Source: JAZTZP01 sp045637525
GTDB taxonomy: Bacteria > Bacillota > Clostridia > UBA1381
Reading direction: 5' to 3'
DNA length: 8,796 nt
Assembly: GCA_045637525.1 (NCBI GenBank)
Contig: JAZTZP010000065.1
Coordinates: 1-8,796, forward strand
In this document: positions 1 to 6,627 of the stretch, piece by piece
How positions within the stretch are numbered: the stretch's first letter is position 1
Layout: each line of letters begins with the position of its first letter
The notes under the pieces: model-generated
The model's database searches: none
Seen by the model: only the letters and a program-made list of their open reading frames with translations
What the model was told of the DNA's origin: nothing
Program-made: the position numbers and the translations under genes

Positions 1-16
1 TAAATTATAGTTTATC
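1..16 (+). repeat. Left terminal inverted repeat of the hairpin array
   Basis: TAAATTATAGTTTATC is the exact reverse complement of 301-316, and the same 16 bases recur at 8659-8674. It also takes part in a local hairpin (4-16 with 20-32), so it can pair either locally or with the far end. Confidence 0.85.
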
Positions 17-300
17 TGCGATAAACTATAATAGCGATATGTCAGCCTGTGGCTGACGCGATATTTGCCTGCCGGCAAGTGATATGTTGACTAAAGTCAA
101 CGCGATATGTTCGCCTCCCGCGAACGTTAATGTACAAAAGCTCTGCTTTTGTTTGATTAAATATTGAAAAAATGCTTTGCATTTTTTCTTCCATAACGTT
201 TGCGAAGCAAACATATCGCGCCGACAGGCATATCGCGTGCGTTAGCACATATCGAAAATCCCGTTAGGGATTTATATCGCGTTTAGCGACTATTCAAGTC

Positions 301-316
301 GATAAACTATAATTTA
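301..316 (-). repeat. Right terminal inverted repeat of the hairpin array
   Basis: GATAAACTATAATTTA closes the array as the exact reverse complement of 1-16. Reading outwards (+) it contains TATAAT at 308-313, upstream of the hydrolase gene, but no good -35 box lies 16-18 bp before it. Confidence 0.85.
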
Positions 317-320
317 TTTA

Positions 321-349
321 TTAACAACTTAAAACAAACAGCATATATG
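321..349 (+). promoter_or_regulatory. Possible sigma-A promoter of the DUF2974 hydrolase gene
   Basis: TTAACA at 321-326 and TATATG at 344-349 are separated by 17 bp. They lie just outside the hairpin array and 45 bp before the start codon at 394. The match is only moderate (-10 box 4 of 6) and the region is very AT-rich, so chance matches are likely. The outward TATAAT at 308-313 is an alternative. Confidence 0.3.
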
Positions 350-393
350 TAAATATATAATTAAATATATAACTAAAAGAAAGGAGCACCCCC

Positions 394-1476
394 ATGAACC
401 CAATTGCGGATACAATATTTCAAAAAGCCAACGATGAAGCCATATTCAACCTGTATATGTATTTAATACACAAATCTCCGCCAAAAGAGCATGAAACCTT
501 CAATTCCGTTGTAGGCGCATTAGAAGCAGACTATAAAACAAAAAACCACTACAACTGGACATCCAAAGACATCCGCAAGCTCAAAATTCTAAGAAACTAT
601 ATCAACAAAAACCCATTCATTGCCACCTCCGAAATAAACAATCCGATACATTCCGGACGTGGCTTAACAGCCTGTTCATTCAAAAAACCCGACGGCAGTA
701 TATCAGTTACCTTCCGAGGCACAGGAAACGGCGAATGGATTGATAACGGCGAAGGCCTGTCCGGCATTCCCGAAGAAAACACATATATAACCTACAAAAA
801 CAACGGAGCAACAATACAGCGTAAAACCATTCCTCACGACTACGCAACCGACCAGCAGGTCGAAGCTCTTAACTGGTTTTATAATATCGCCTCAAAAAAC
901 AATTGGAACAACCTCACCGACATAACGGTTTCAGGTCATTCCAAAGGCGGAAACAAAGCACAGTTCATCGCAATTCATTCTGATTTAGTAAACGAGTGCT
1001 ACACCTTCGACGGTCAGGGCTTTTCACCCGAATCACTCTCCTCCCTGAAAGAACAATACGGCAAAGAATACGAAAACCGTCGTCACAAAATCAGAAGCTT
1101 TTCAGCTGATAACGACTATGTAAACGTATTAGGCGAACGCCTTATGCCAAAAACCAATATTTATTATTTAAAATCAAAAGGCGGTCTTCATTATCTCGAA
1201 TCCCTTATAGATAATAACGGCAAATTTTATCCGCAGTGTGAGCAGGGTAAGCTTTCCGCATACGTTGAATCAGTTTCAGAGGAGCTTATGAAACTGAACC
1301 CCAAAACAAGACAATACGCCGCCCTCGGAGTCATGAATATATTCCAGAAATATTTAGGCAAAGGAATACCGGTAAACGACGACCATGTTTCAGTAGAAAA
1401 AACCATTATCGGTATAGCAATAGCAACAGGTGCATTTTTATACCGTCTTCACGGAATTATAACTGATACTCCATAA
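394..1476 (+). CDS. DUF2974 (Mbeg1-like) alpha/beta-hydrolase family protein
   Basis: A 360-residue protein of the lipase-like alpha/beta-hydrolase fold. It has the nucleophile elbow S180-G-H-S183-K-G-G and the upstream F107-R-G-T-G strand that precedes the elbow in DUF2974 and class-3-lipase-like proteins. Asp239 or Asp241 (SADNDYV) and His266 (GGLHYL) fit the rest of a Ser-Asp-His triad. The family is known as putative serine hydrolases with mostly unknown substrates. No N-terminal signal peptide is visible. Past the triad there is an extension of about 90 residues ending in a short hydrophobic stretch (about 337-350), which could touch a membrane but is short for a transmembrane helix. AAGGAG at 381-386, 7 nt before the ATG, supports the start. 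It stands alone between the hairpin array and the convergent regulator, with nothing linking it to the uronate operon. Family assignment is fairly firm; function is open. Confidence 0.75.
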   Translation: MNPIADTIFQKANDEAIFNLYMYLIHKSPPKEHETFNSVVGALEADYKTKNHYNWTSKDIRKLKILRNYINKNPFIATSEINNPIHSGRGLTACSFKKPDGSISVTFRGTGNGEWIDNGEGLSGIPEENTYITYKNNGATIQRKTIPHDYATDQQVEALNWFYNIASKNNWNNLTDITVSGHSKGGNKAQFIAIHSDLVNECYTFDGQGFSPESLSSLKEQYGKEYENRRHKIRSFSADNDYVNVLGERLMPKTNIYYLKSKGGLHYLESLIDNNGKFYPQCEQGKLSAYVESVSEELMKLNPKTRQYAALGVMNIFQKYLGKGIPVNDDHVSVEKTIIGIAIATGAFLYRLHGIITDTP

Positions 1477-1481
1477 AAATC

Positions 1482-2225
1482 TTATACTATAAATCTATTG
1501 TAAACCTCATAAAAAAACGACATATTATTAAAGCCGGTAAGGTAAGCAGCTTCACAAACGGTATATTCACCGCTGTTTATCATCTTATAAGCCTCTGAAA
1601 CTCTTATACGGTTTCTGTATTCCACAAGGGATTTCCCGGTATATTCTTTAAAAAGCTTTCTGAAATTCGATTCACTCATATAACACAAATCCGAGTAGTA
1701 AGAAAGCTTTTTATTCTGAAAATAAAATTCTTTTATTTCATTTAATGCAGGTATTATTTTCTTATATCTATCGGGAATTGTAACATTTTCCTTTTGTATT
1801 ACATAAAGCAGCTCATATATTTTTGATGCAAGAAATACCGTGCTGTTTACATTCTCTCCCGAAATTGATTTGGAAATATCGGAAAACATTGATGCTTTTT
1901 TATAAACCGGAGCGTGAAACACCTGCGGCAAAGCATTAGACTTTATGTCAAATGTAAATACCTTAGCAATAGTATCATCCTGTGTATATGTCGCAATGTA
2001 AGGCTGGTTTTTAGGAATAAACAAAGCGGTCTCCTTCACAAGATTTACTGTTTTTTGATCTTTGGTAAAAAAATAATTCATTTCACCGTTCTCAACAAGT
2101 ATAACACAATATTTACTCTTTCCGTTTTTATAAGGCACCGTGTGATTTGCTGACCTTAAAACATTTACAAATTCAATGTTATCTATTATAAATTCCAGTT
2201 TACCGTTAAAACGAATATCTTCCAT
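1482..2225 (-). CDS. AraC-family transcriptional regulator (short C-terminus)
   Basis: A 247-residue regulator with an N-terminal cupin-like sensing region (about 1-135) and a C-terminal AraC double helix-turn-helix (about 158-247). The first HTH spans SYYSDLCYMSESNFRKLFKEY, followed by the linker helix, then the second HTH with TVCEAAYLTGFNNMSFFYEVYNRF. The start at 2225 is preferred because the - strand has AAGGAG 6 nt upstream (2232-2237). A longer frame opening at 2312 lacks such a site and would begin upstream of the predicted transcription start. The usual final segment after the second recognition helix (G-x-S-P-x-x-Y/F-R) is missing: the protein stops about 10 residues early, 5 bp from the convergent hydrolase stop. 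It is divergent from the glucuronoxylan operon, which it probably controls in response to a sugar. That role is inferred from position. Confidence 0.88.
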   Translation of the reverse strand: MEDIRFNGKLEFIIDNIEFVNVLRSANHTVPYKNGKSKYCVILVENGEMNYFFTKDQKTVNLVKETALFIPKNQPYIATYTQDDTIAKVFTFDIKSNALPQVFHAPVYKKASMFSDISKSISGENVNSTVFLASKIYELLYVIQKENVTIPDRYKKIIPALNEIKEFYFQNKKLSYYSDLCYMSESNFRKLFKEYTGKSLVEYRNRIRVSEAYKMINSGEYTVCEAAYLTGFNNMSFFYEVYNRFIV

Positions 2226-2275
2226 TTTTATCTCCTTAATAATCAAATACCATATACTTTTTATCAAATAGTGTA

Positions 2276-2304
2276 TTGTAATTTTCTGTTTTTTATTATA
2301 TACT
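2276..2304 (+). promoter_or_regulatory. Possible promoter of the glucuronoxylan operon
   Basis: On the + strand, TTGTAA (2276-2281) and TATACT (2299-2304) are 17 bp apart, giving a start near 2311 and a leader of about 85 nt. It interlocks with the promoter of the divergent regulator (the two -10 boxes share 2299-2300), so polymerase could probably occupy only one at a time. A second TATACT at 2329-2334 has no -35 box at the right distance but could be an activator-dependent alternative. Confidence 0.4.
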
Positions 2305-2323
2305 AAAACCAAAGTAAAGTCAA
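2295..2323 (-). promoter_or_regulatory. Sigma-A promoter of the araC-type gene
   Basis: On the - strand, TTGACT (2318-2323) and a perfect TATAAT (2295-2300) are separated by exactly 17 bp. The predicted start near 2288 gives a leader of about 60 nt before the ATG at 2225. This is the best promoter match in the window. Confidence 0.75.
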
Positions 2324-2338
2324 TGCTTTATACTAAAA
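2299..2338. promoter_or_regulatory. 10-bp direct repeat, candidate operator
   Basis: TATACTAAAA occurs at 2299-2308 and again at 2329-2338, exactly 30 bp apart (about three helical turns), inside the divergent promoter region. AraC-family proteins often bind directly repeated half-sites on one face of DNA, so this is a candidate operator of the adjacent regulator. The motif is AT-rich and could arise by chance. Confidence 0.3.
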
Positions 2339-2394
2339 AACAAAATTTTTTTTAATTTTCTAATCAACTGAATACTTTATTAAGGTGATTAACC

Positions 2395-4389
2395 ATGAAT
2401 TTATTTAATAAAAACGAATGCATTTGCATTTGCCTGAAAAATACAAACAAATATGTCCTCCTGGCTGTGGAGGATATGAGAAACGATTTCAAACGCATAA
2501 GCGAATCGTGTGTATTACCTGAAATCATTACGGAAGAAAATGATTATTGTATAGTAATTGAAGAAAACACAACAAATAGTTGTGATCCGCTAAAGGACGA
2601 GGGCTATACAATAAAAAGTGAAAGCAATAAAATCAGAATTTCATCAAACAGCTATCTCGGTACAATGTGGGGGATATATGCATTTTGCGAAAAATTTCTT
2701 GGCATTGATCCATGCTATCTTTTTAATGATTTAGCTATTGAAAAAAGAGAGTGTCTGGAAATTCCTGATATAGACATATCCGAAAAGCCTGAAAGCTTCG
2801 GCTTCAGAGGCGTATTCATCAATGATGAGGATTTACTTACCGGCTGGAAGGACGGCGGCGGAATCCGTTATCTTGATTTCCCGTGGTACGGACTTACTGT
2901 TGAAGAAAGCGTCATAAACATGGTAGTTGAAACAGTGCTTCGTTTAAGGCTAAATCTTGTAATTCCCGCGTCATTTCTTGATATTGATAATCCGCCGGAA
3001 AAGCTTCTTGCAGACTGCGTTGCAAAACGCGGAATTTATCTTTCGCAGCATCATATAGAGCCGCTCGGATTATCGTCTTTTACATTCAGAAATTATTGCA
3101 GAAAATACAATAAATCGGGTGAATTTTCATATATAAAATCCCCTGAAGCTATTGAGGAAGCCTGGGAGTTTTATGCAAAGAAATGGGCACAGTACGATAA
3201 TGTCGTGTGGCAAACAGGGCTTAGAGGCGAAGGCGACAGACCCATATGGCAGGAGGATAATCCTACGGATGAGGAACTCAAAAAATACGGTCAGTTTATA
3301 AGTAAAGCATACTCTAAGCAAAAAGAAATCATTATGAAAGCAACAGACAATAAGGCAAAATATTTCACCTCCACCTTGTGGATGGAAGGTTCCTTGCTTA
3401 TGGAAAAAGGATATCTGGAATTCCCTGAAAATACAATAATAGTATTTGCGGATGCCGGCCTGAATCAGATGTACGGAAACGAATTTTATACTATCAAAAG
3501 AGATAAAAATGCCAAATACGGAATTTATTATCATCTTCAGTTCTTCGGAGGCGGTCCGCATATTGCACCACAGACAGGCCTCGATAAGCTGTATTACAAT
3601 ACAGAGCTTGCGTATAAAAACGGTGACAATTCGTATTTTATTATGAATGTATCAAATATAAGGGAATTCGTGTTTGAATTTAATGCATATTCCGAAATGG
3701 TGTGGAATATAGAAAAGTTTTCAAAACAGAAGTATATTGAGAATTACTGTCGCAAATTCGGTTCATCTGCCGATGAAGCCGAAAACCTTATAACGCAGTA
3801 TTACAACAATTTACCCCGGATTGAAACAAAATATCTTTTAAAACACTGTACCAGTAAATATTATAACTTCTATTTAGGCGATGATTTGGATAATGTTAAA
3901 AATTTTGTTTTAAAAGAAGGCGATATTTTAAGATACGGAAGTTTCATTACAGAATATTTTCACAAAAACCTCAGTCCGGATATATATGAGGCATATTATA
4001 AAGCGCTAAAGCGTGCAATCCCTCACTACACTGAATTATGCTGTGGCTTTGAAAAGCTTGCTGAAAGTCTGTCACCACCGTTAAAAAAACACATAGAGGT
4101 TAAATGGCTGTTATTCAGCAAAACATTGCTGTATATTTATAAATGGTATGTAAATCTTTATGAGGCAAAGCAGTATTGCGATTTTTATGAAAGTGAAAAA
4201 ATGAAGGCTTCATTAAATTCAGCTTGCAGAAACCTCGAAGAATACCTTAATTATCGTAAATGTGCGGAATATGGAATTTTTGAGAACTGGTACAGAGGCG
4301 ATTTAAAAATGAATGTAAAACAGAAACTTTATGATACTGTAAGACTGTTAGGACAGACACCGGATTTTTATAAAAGAGGAGGTAAATAA
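2395..4389 (+). CDS. Compact GH115-family alpha-glucuronidase, probably cytoplasmic
   Basis: A 664-residue protein with the collinear motif series of glycoside hydrolase family 115: FRGVFIND (about 141-148), LRLRLNLVIPASF, H219-H220-I-E222-P (family usually SHHEP), W272-Q-T-G-L-R277-G-E-G-D281 (family GMRGxGD), YGIYYHLQFFGGGP (family GvYYHlsYwGxP), then MNVSNIREFVFEF (family vNvGDlKpxE). GH115 enzymes release (4-O-methyl)glucuronic acid linked alpha-1,2 to xylose, including internal substituents. Characterised members are usually longer (about 800-1000 residues) and secreted; this one lacks a signal peptide and looks trimmed, so it may act on imported oligosaccharides as cytoplasmic GH67 enzymes do. 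AAGGTG at 2382-2387 lies 7 nt before the ATG. Its TAA overlaps the uxaC ATG by one base (TAATG), pointing to translational coupling. Family membership is recognised from motif order; exact substrate is inferred from neighbours. Confidence 0.78.
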   Translation: MNLFNKNECICICLKNTNKYVLLAVEDMRNDFKRISESCVLPEIITEENDYCIVIEENTTNSCDPLKDEGYTIKSESNKIRISSNSYLGTMWGIYAFCEKFLGIDPCYLFNDLAIEKRECLEIPDIDISEKPESFGFRGVFINDEDLLTGWKDGGGIRYLDFPWYGLTVEESVINMVVETVLRLRLNLVIPASFLDIDNPPEKLLADCVAKRGIYLSQHHIEPLGLSSFTFRNYCRKYNKSGEFSYIKSPEAIEEAWEFYAKKWAQYDNVVWQTGLRGEGDRPIWQEDNPTDEELKKYGQFISKAYSKQKEIIMKATDNKAKYFTSTLWMEGSLLMEKGYLEFPENTIIVFADAGLNQMYGNEFYTIKRDKNAKYGIYYHLQFFGGGPHIAPQTGLDKLYYNTELAYKNGDNSYFIMNVSNIREFVFEFNAYSEMVWNIEKFSKQKYIENYCRKFGSSADEAENLITQYYNNLPRIETKYLLKHCTSKYYNFYLGDDLDNVKNFVLKEGDILRYGSFITEYFHKNLSPDIYEAYYKALKRAIPHYTELCCGFEKLAESLSPPLKKHIEVKWLLFSKTLLYIYKWYVNLYEAKQYCDFYESEKMKASLNSACRNLEEYLNYRKCAEYGIFENWYRGDLKMNVKQKLYDTVRLLGQTPDFYKRGGK

Positions 4390-5741
4390 TGAAAAACAAC
4401 TTTCTGTTAACTTCAAAAACCGCAGAAAATTTGTATAACTTTGCAAAAGAACTGCCGGTTATCGATTATCATAACCATTTATCGGTGGCTGATATATCAG
4501 AAAACAAAAGATTTTATGATATATATGATTTATGGATAAAACCTGATCCGTACAAACACCGTGCAATGCGTATGTGCGGCGTCCCCGAAAAATATATAAC
4601 AGGAGATGCTCCGGACTTTGAAAAGTTCAAAGCATGGTGCAGTGTATATCCAAAGCTTATCGGCAATCCGCTGTATATATGGTCACAGATGGAGCTTGAA
4701 ACAGTGTTCGGCATCACGGTTCTTCCGGATGAAGAGAATGCAGAAGTAATTTATAAAAAAGCAAATTCATATCTTGAAAGCAACGAAATAACACCACAGA
4801 CATTACTCAGCAAATTCAATGTTGAACTTGCGTGTCCATGCGTGTCCATAGCTGATGATTTTTCAGTATTTAAATCAAAAACCAATCTCACACCGTCTCT
4901 TCGGGGCGATGATATGACAGCACCGGATACTGAATTTATAAAGAAACTTGAAAACCTCACAGGCAAAATAAATAATCTGACTGATTATAAAAAAGCTCTC
5001 TCATCGAGACTTGATGAAATAAAAGCAGTCGGATGTAAGTTTTCAGATCATGCACTTGATAACGGATTTAAATTTTATACCGATGACGAAGAAAATGACA
5101 AACGCTTTATCAAGCTGCTAAAGGGTGAGCTTTCCGATACTTTGGATTTGCAAAAACTCTTTTCGCATCTGCTTGTATTCCTCTCAGGTGAATATGCAAA
5201 AAGAAATATGACTGTTCAGCTTCATGTCGGAGCACAACGTTATACAAGCACACGTTTAAGAACCATTGCCGGCCCGGCAGGCGGATTTGCAGGAATTGGT
5301 AACAGCGCCGATATATTATCATTCACAAAGCTGTTTGATACAGTAGAGCAATCTGAATACGGCTTACCGAAAATTATACTTTTCACACTTAATCCGGCAG
5401 ATAATGCGATGTTCTCCGTACTTTCGGGATCGTATAGCAAGGACACCGTACCGGGGCTTATAACCCAGGGTCCTGCATGGTGGTGGTGTGATCATAAATA
5501 CGGTATATGCGAAGTTCTTGAAAACACGACAGCATTCAGCTTGCTGTCCAACTTCATCGGTATGACTACCGATTCAAGAAGTTTTCTGTCTTTTGTAAGA
5601 CATGACTATTTCAGACGCATTGTAAGCGACTGGCTTGCAAACAAGTTTGAAAATAACGAATTATGTTGCAGCTATGAAGACTTAGAAAGTCTTATTAGTA
5701 ATATATGCTATAAAAATGCAAAAAATATAACGGAGGTATAA
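4389..5741 (+). CDS. uxaC: Uronate (glucuronate/galacturonate) isomerase
   Basis: UxaC, EC 5.3.1.12, an amidohydrolase-fold enzyme converting D-glucuronate to D-fructuronate (and D-galacturonate to D-tagaturonate). At 450 residues it is slightly shorter than the E. coli enzyme (about 470). Visible signatures are the metal-site D26-Y-H28-N-H30-L, the RAMRMCGVPEKYITG and GNPLYIWSQMELETVFGI blocks, FSDHALD, QLHVGAQRYTSTR, ILFTLNPADN, GPAWWWCDH with the conserved Asp at 368 (usually FND), and GMTTDSRSFLSFVRHDYFRR. The family position usually N-D-Q is C-D-H here. GAGGAGG at 4376-4382 is 6 nt before the ATG, which overlaps the upstream stop by one base. Lying between an alpha-glucuronidase and a fructuronate reductase, glucuronate is its most likely substrate here. 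Confidence 0.96.
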   Translation: MKNNFLLTSKTAENLYNFAKELPVIDYHNHLSVADISENKRFYDIYDLWIKPDPYKHRAMRMCGVPEKYITGDAPDFEKFKAWCSVYPKLIGNPLYIWSQMELETVFGITVLPDEENAEVIYKKANSYLESNEITPQTLLSKFNVELACPCVSIADDFSVFKSKTNLTPSLRGDDMTAPDTEFIKKLENLTGKINNLTDYKKALSSRLDEIKAVGCKFSDHALDNGFKFYTDDEENDKRFIKLLKGELSDTLDLQKLFSHLLVFLSGEYAKRNMTVQLHVGAQRYTSTRLRTIAGPAGGFAGIGNSADILSFTKLFDTVEQSEYGLPKIILFTLNPADNAMFSVLSGSYSKDTVPGLITQGPAWWWCDHKYGICEVLENTTAFSLLSNFIGMTTDSRSFLSFVRHDYFRRIVSDWLANKFENNELCCSYEDLESLISNICYKNAKNITEV

Positions 5742-5745
5742 AAAA

Positions 5746-6588
5746 ATGATTTTTAAAAACAAAGTAGCAGTGGTAACAGGTGCAGGCGGTACGCTTTGCT
5801 CTGAAATTGCAATACAGCTTGCAAAGGAAGGCGCAAAAGTAGTACTTGCCGACAGAGACGAAGAAAAAATTAATGCATTACAAAAACAAATAACAGCAGA
5901 CGGCGGTGAAGCTCTTGCATTTGCCTGTGATGTAATGGACAAAGACTCAATGGCAGAGCTTGCAAAAGCTGTTGAAAATAAATTCGGATTATGTGATTAC
6001 CTCATAAACGGTGCAGGCGGAAACAGCATAAAAGCAATGCCTACAATCACACAATTCGATGAAAGAGAATTAACCGCCAGCCTTCCCGAAGGTCAGAAAG
6101 GTCTTTATGATATTGATTTAGATGCTTTTGAAGGAGTTTTAAAGCTAAATACAATGGGAACCGTTATTCCTACAATGGAATTTGCAAAGCAAATGATAAA
6201 AAACGGTGGCGGAAGCATTATAAACTTTGCATCAATGAATACATATTGTCCGCTCACACGTTGTTTTGCATACGCAATGGGTAAGGCGGCAGTATCAAAT
6301 CTTACCCAATCCTTTGCACAGTATTATGCACCGGCTAACATTCGTATCAATGCAATAGCTCCGGGATTTATGGTAAATGAACGCAGTAAAAACTATCTCG
6401 GTACAGTCGAAGACGGTCTTACAGCAAGAGGAAAAGCCGTTATATCACATACACCTATGGGACGTTTCGGACAGGCATGTGATTTAACAGGCACTGTAAA
6501 ATGGTTACTTGATGAAAATGCATCAGGCTTTGTAACAGGCATTACCGTGCCCGTTGACGGTGGATTTTTAACACTTGGCGGAGTATAA
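5746..6588 (+). CDS. uxuB: SDR-type D-fructuronate reductase (D-mannonate oxidoreductase, YjmF-like)
   Basis: A 280-residue classical short-chain dehydrogenase/reductase. It has a Rossmann glycine motif VVTGAGGTLCSEIA (about 9-22), an acidic cofactor residue in VVLADRD (Asp after beta-2, favouring NAD(H)), the NGAGG segment, a catalytic Ser163, and Tyr176-x-x-x-Lys180 (AYAMGKAA), then N-x-I-A-P-G-F. The TGAGGTLC form, the insert before the active site (about 104-126) and the whole-length resemblance match the SDR that serves as UxuB in Firmicutes (B. subtilis YjmF), not the long-chain MDR-type E. coli UxuB. It would reduce D-fructuronate, the product of UxaC, to D-mannonate. GGAGG at 5732-5736 lies in the end of uxaC and the gap is 4 nt, so the genes are co-transcribed. 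A related sugar-acid SDR such as gluconate 5-dehydrogenase is the main alternative; context favours fructuronate. Confidence 0.82.
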   Translation: MIFKNKVAVVTGAGGTLCSEIAIQLAKEGAKVVLADRDEEKINALQKQITADGGEALAFACDVMDKDSMAELAKAVENKFGLCDYLINGAGGNSIKAMPTITQFDERELTASLPEGQKGLYDIDLDAFEGVLKLNTMGTVIPTMEFAKQMIKNGGGSIINFASMNTYCPLTRCFAYAMGKAAVSNLTQSFAQYYAPANIRINAIAPGFMVNERSKNYLGTVEDGLTARGKAVISHTPMGRFGQACDLTGTVKWLLDENASGFVTGITVPVDGGFLTLGGV

Positions 6589-6627
6589 TTAATTACAAAA
6601 TTACTTAGTTAAAAGGATTGTTTCAAA

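Larger units (their letters stand above)
1..316. repeat. Multi-hairpin array enclosed by a 16-bp inverted repeat
   Basis: This 316-bp non-coding block is built from consecutive short perfect inverted repeats. The hairpins (stem length, loop) are: 4-32 (13 bp, TGC), 41-57 (7, TGT), 65-78 (5, TGCC), 86-101 (6, TAAA), 109-125 (6, CTCCC), 134-152 (8, TCT), 166-188 (10, TTT), 198-212 (6, GAA), 220-229 (3, GACA), 237-248 (4, GTTA), 256-273 (7, GTTA) and 288-300 (4, ATTCA). Stem sequences all differ. Linkers are conserved: GCGATAT at 34-40, 58-64, 102-108 and as GTGATAT at 79-85; its complement ATATCGC at 213-219, 230-236, 274-280 and as ATATCGA at 249-255. The outer 1-16 and 301-316 are exact reverse complements. 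Open frames inside it on - are by-products of the palindromes. No known family name is assigned. It may continue left of the window. Whether it acts as DNA or RNA cannot be seen. Confidence 0.9.

Noticed and set aside
26..248. Two overlapping small open frames on the - strand
   Set aside because: They lie wholly inside the hairpin array, lack a ribosome binding site and translate palindromic linkers; they are chance frames.
1..316. CRISPR array
   Set aside because: The repeated unit is only about 7 bp, flips orientation at the centre, and the intervening segments are perfect hairpins of uneven length, not unique spacers of constant length. No cas gene is nearby.
1477..1481. Terminator between the hydrolase and the regulator
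   Set aside because: Only a weak 5-bp TTATA/TATAA palindrome (1482-1492) with no GC stem or U-run is present; it is not enough to call.
2226..2312. Longer N-terminus for the AraC-type regulator (start at 2312)
   Set aside because: It would start upstream of the predicted transcription start near 2288 and inside the -10/-35 spacer. The extra residues do not look like a cupin domain, and AAGGAG sits correctly before the ATG at 2225.
2226..2394. Riboswitch or attenuator in the divergent intergenic region
   Set aside because: The DNA is AT-rich with promoter elements and short direct repeats. I see no stable stem series and no terminator ahead of the operon.
3127..3561. 144-residue open frame on the - strand inside the GH115 gene
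   Set aside because: It is antisense to strongly motif-bearing coding sequence, has no ribosome binding site and no recognisable domain; it is a shadow frame.
2395..4389. GH67 alpha-glucuronidase
   Set aside because: GH67 would fit the context and has a similar length, but the HHIEP, GLRGEGD, YGIYYHLQFFGGGP and MNVSNIREFVFEF series follows GH115 order.
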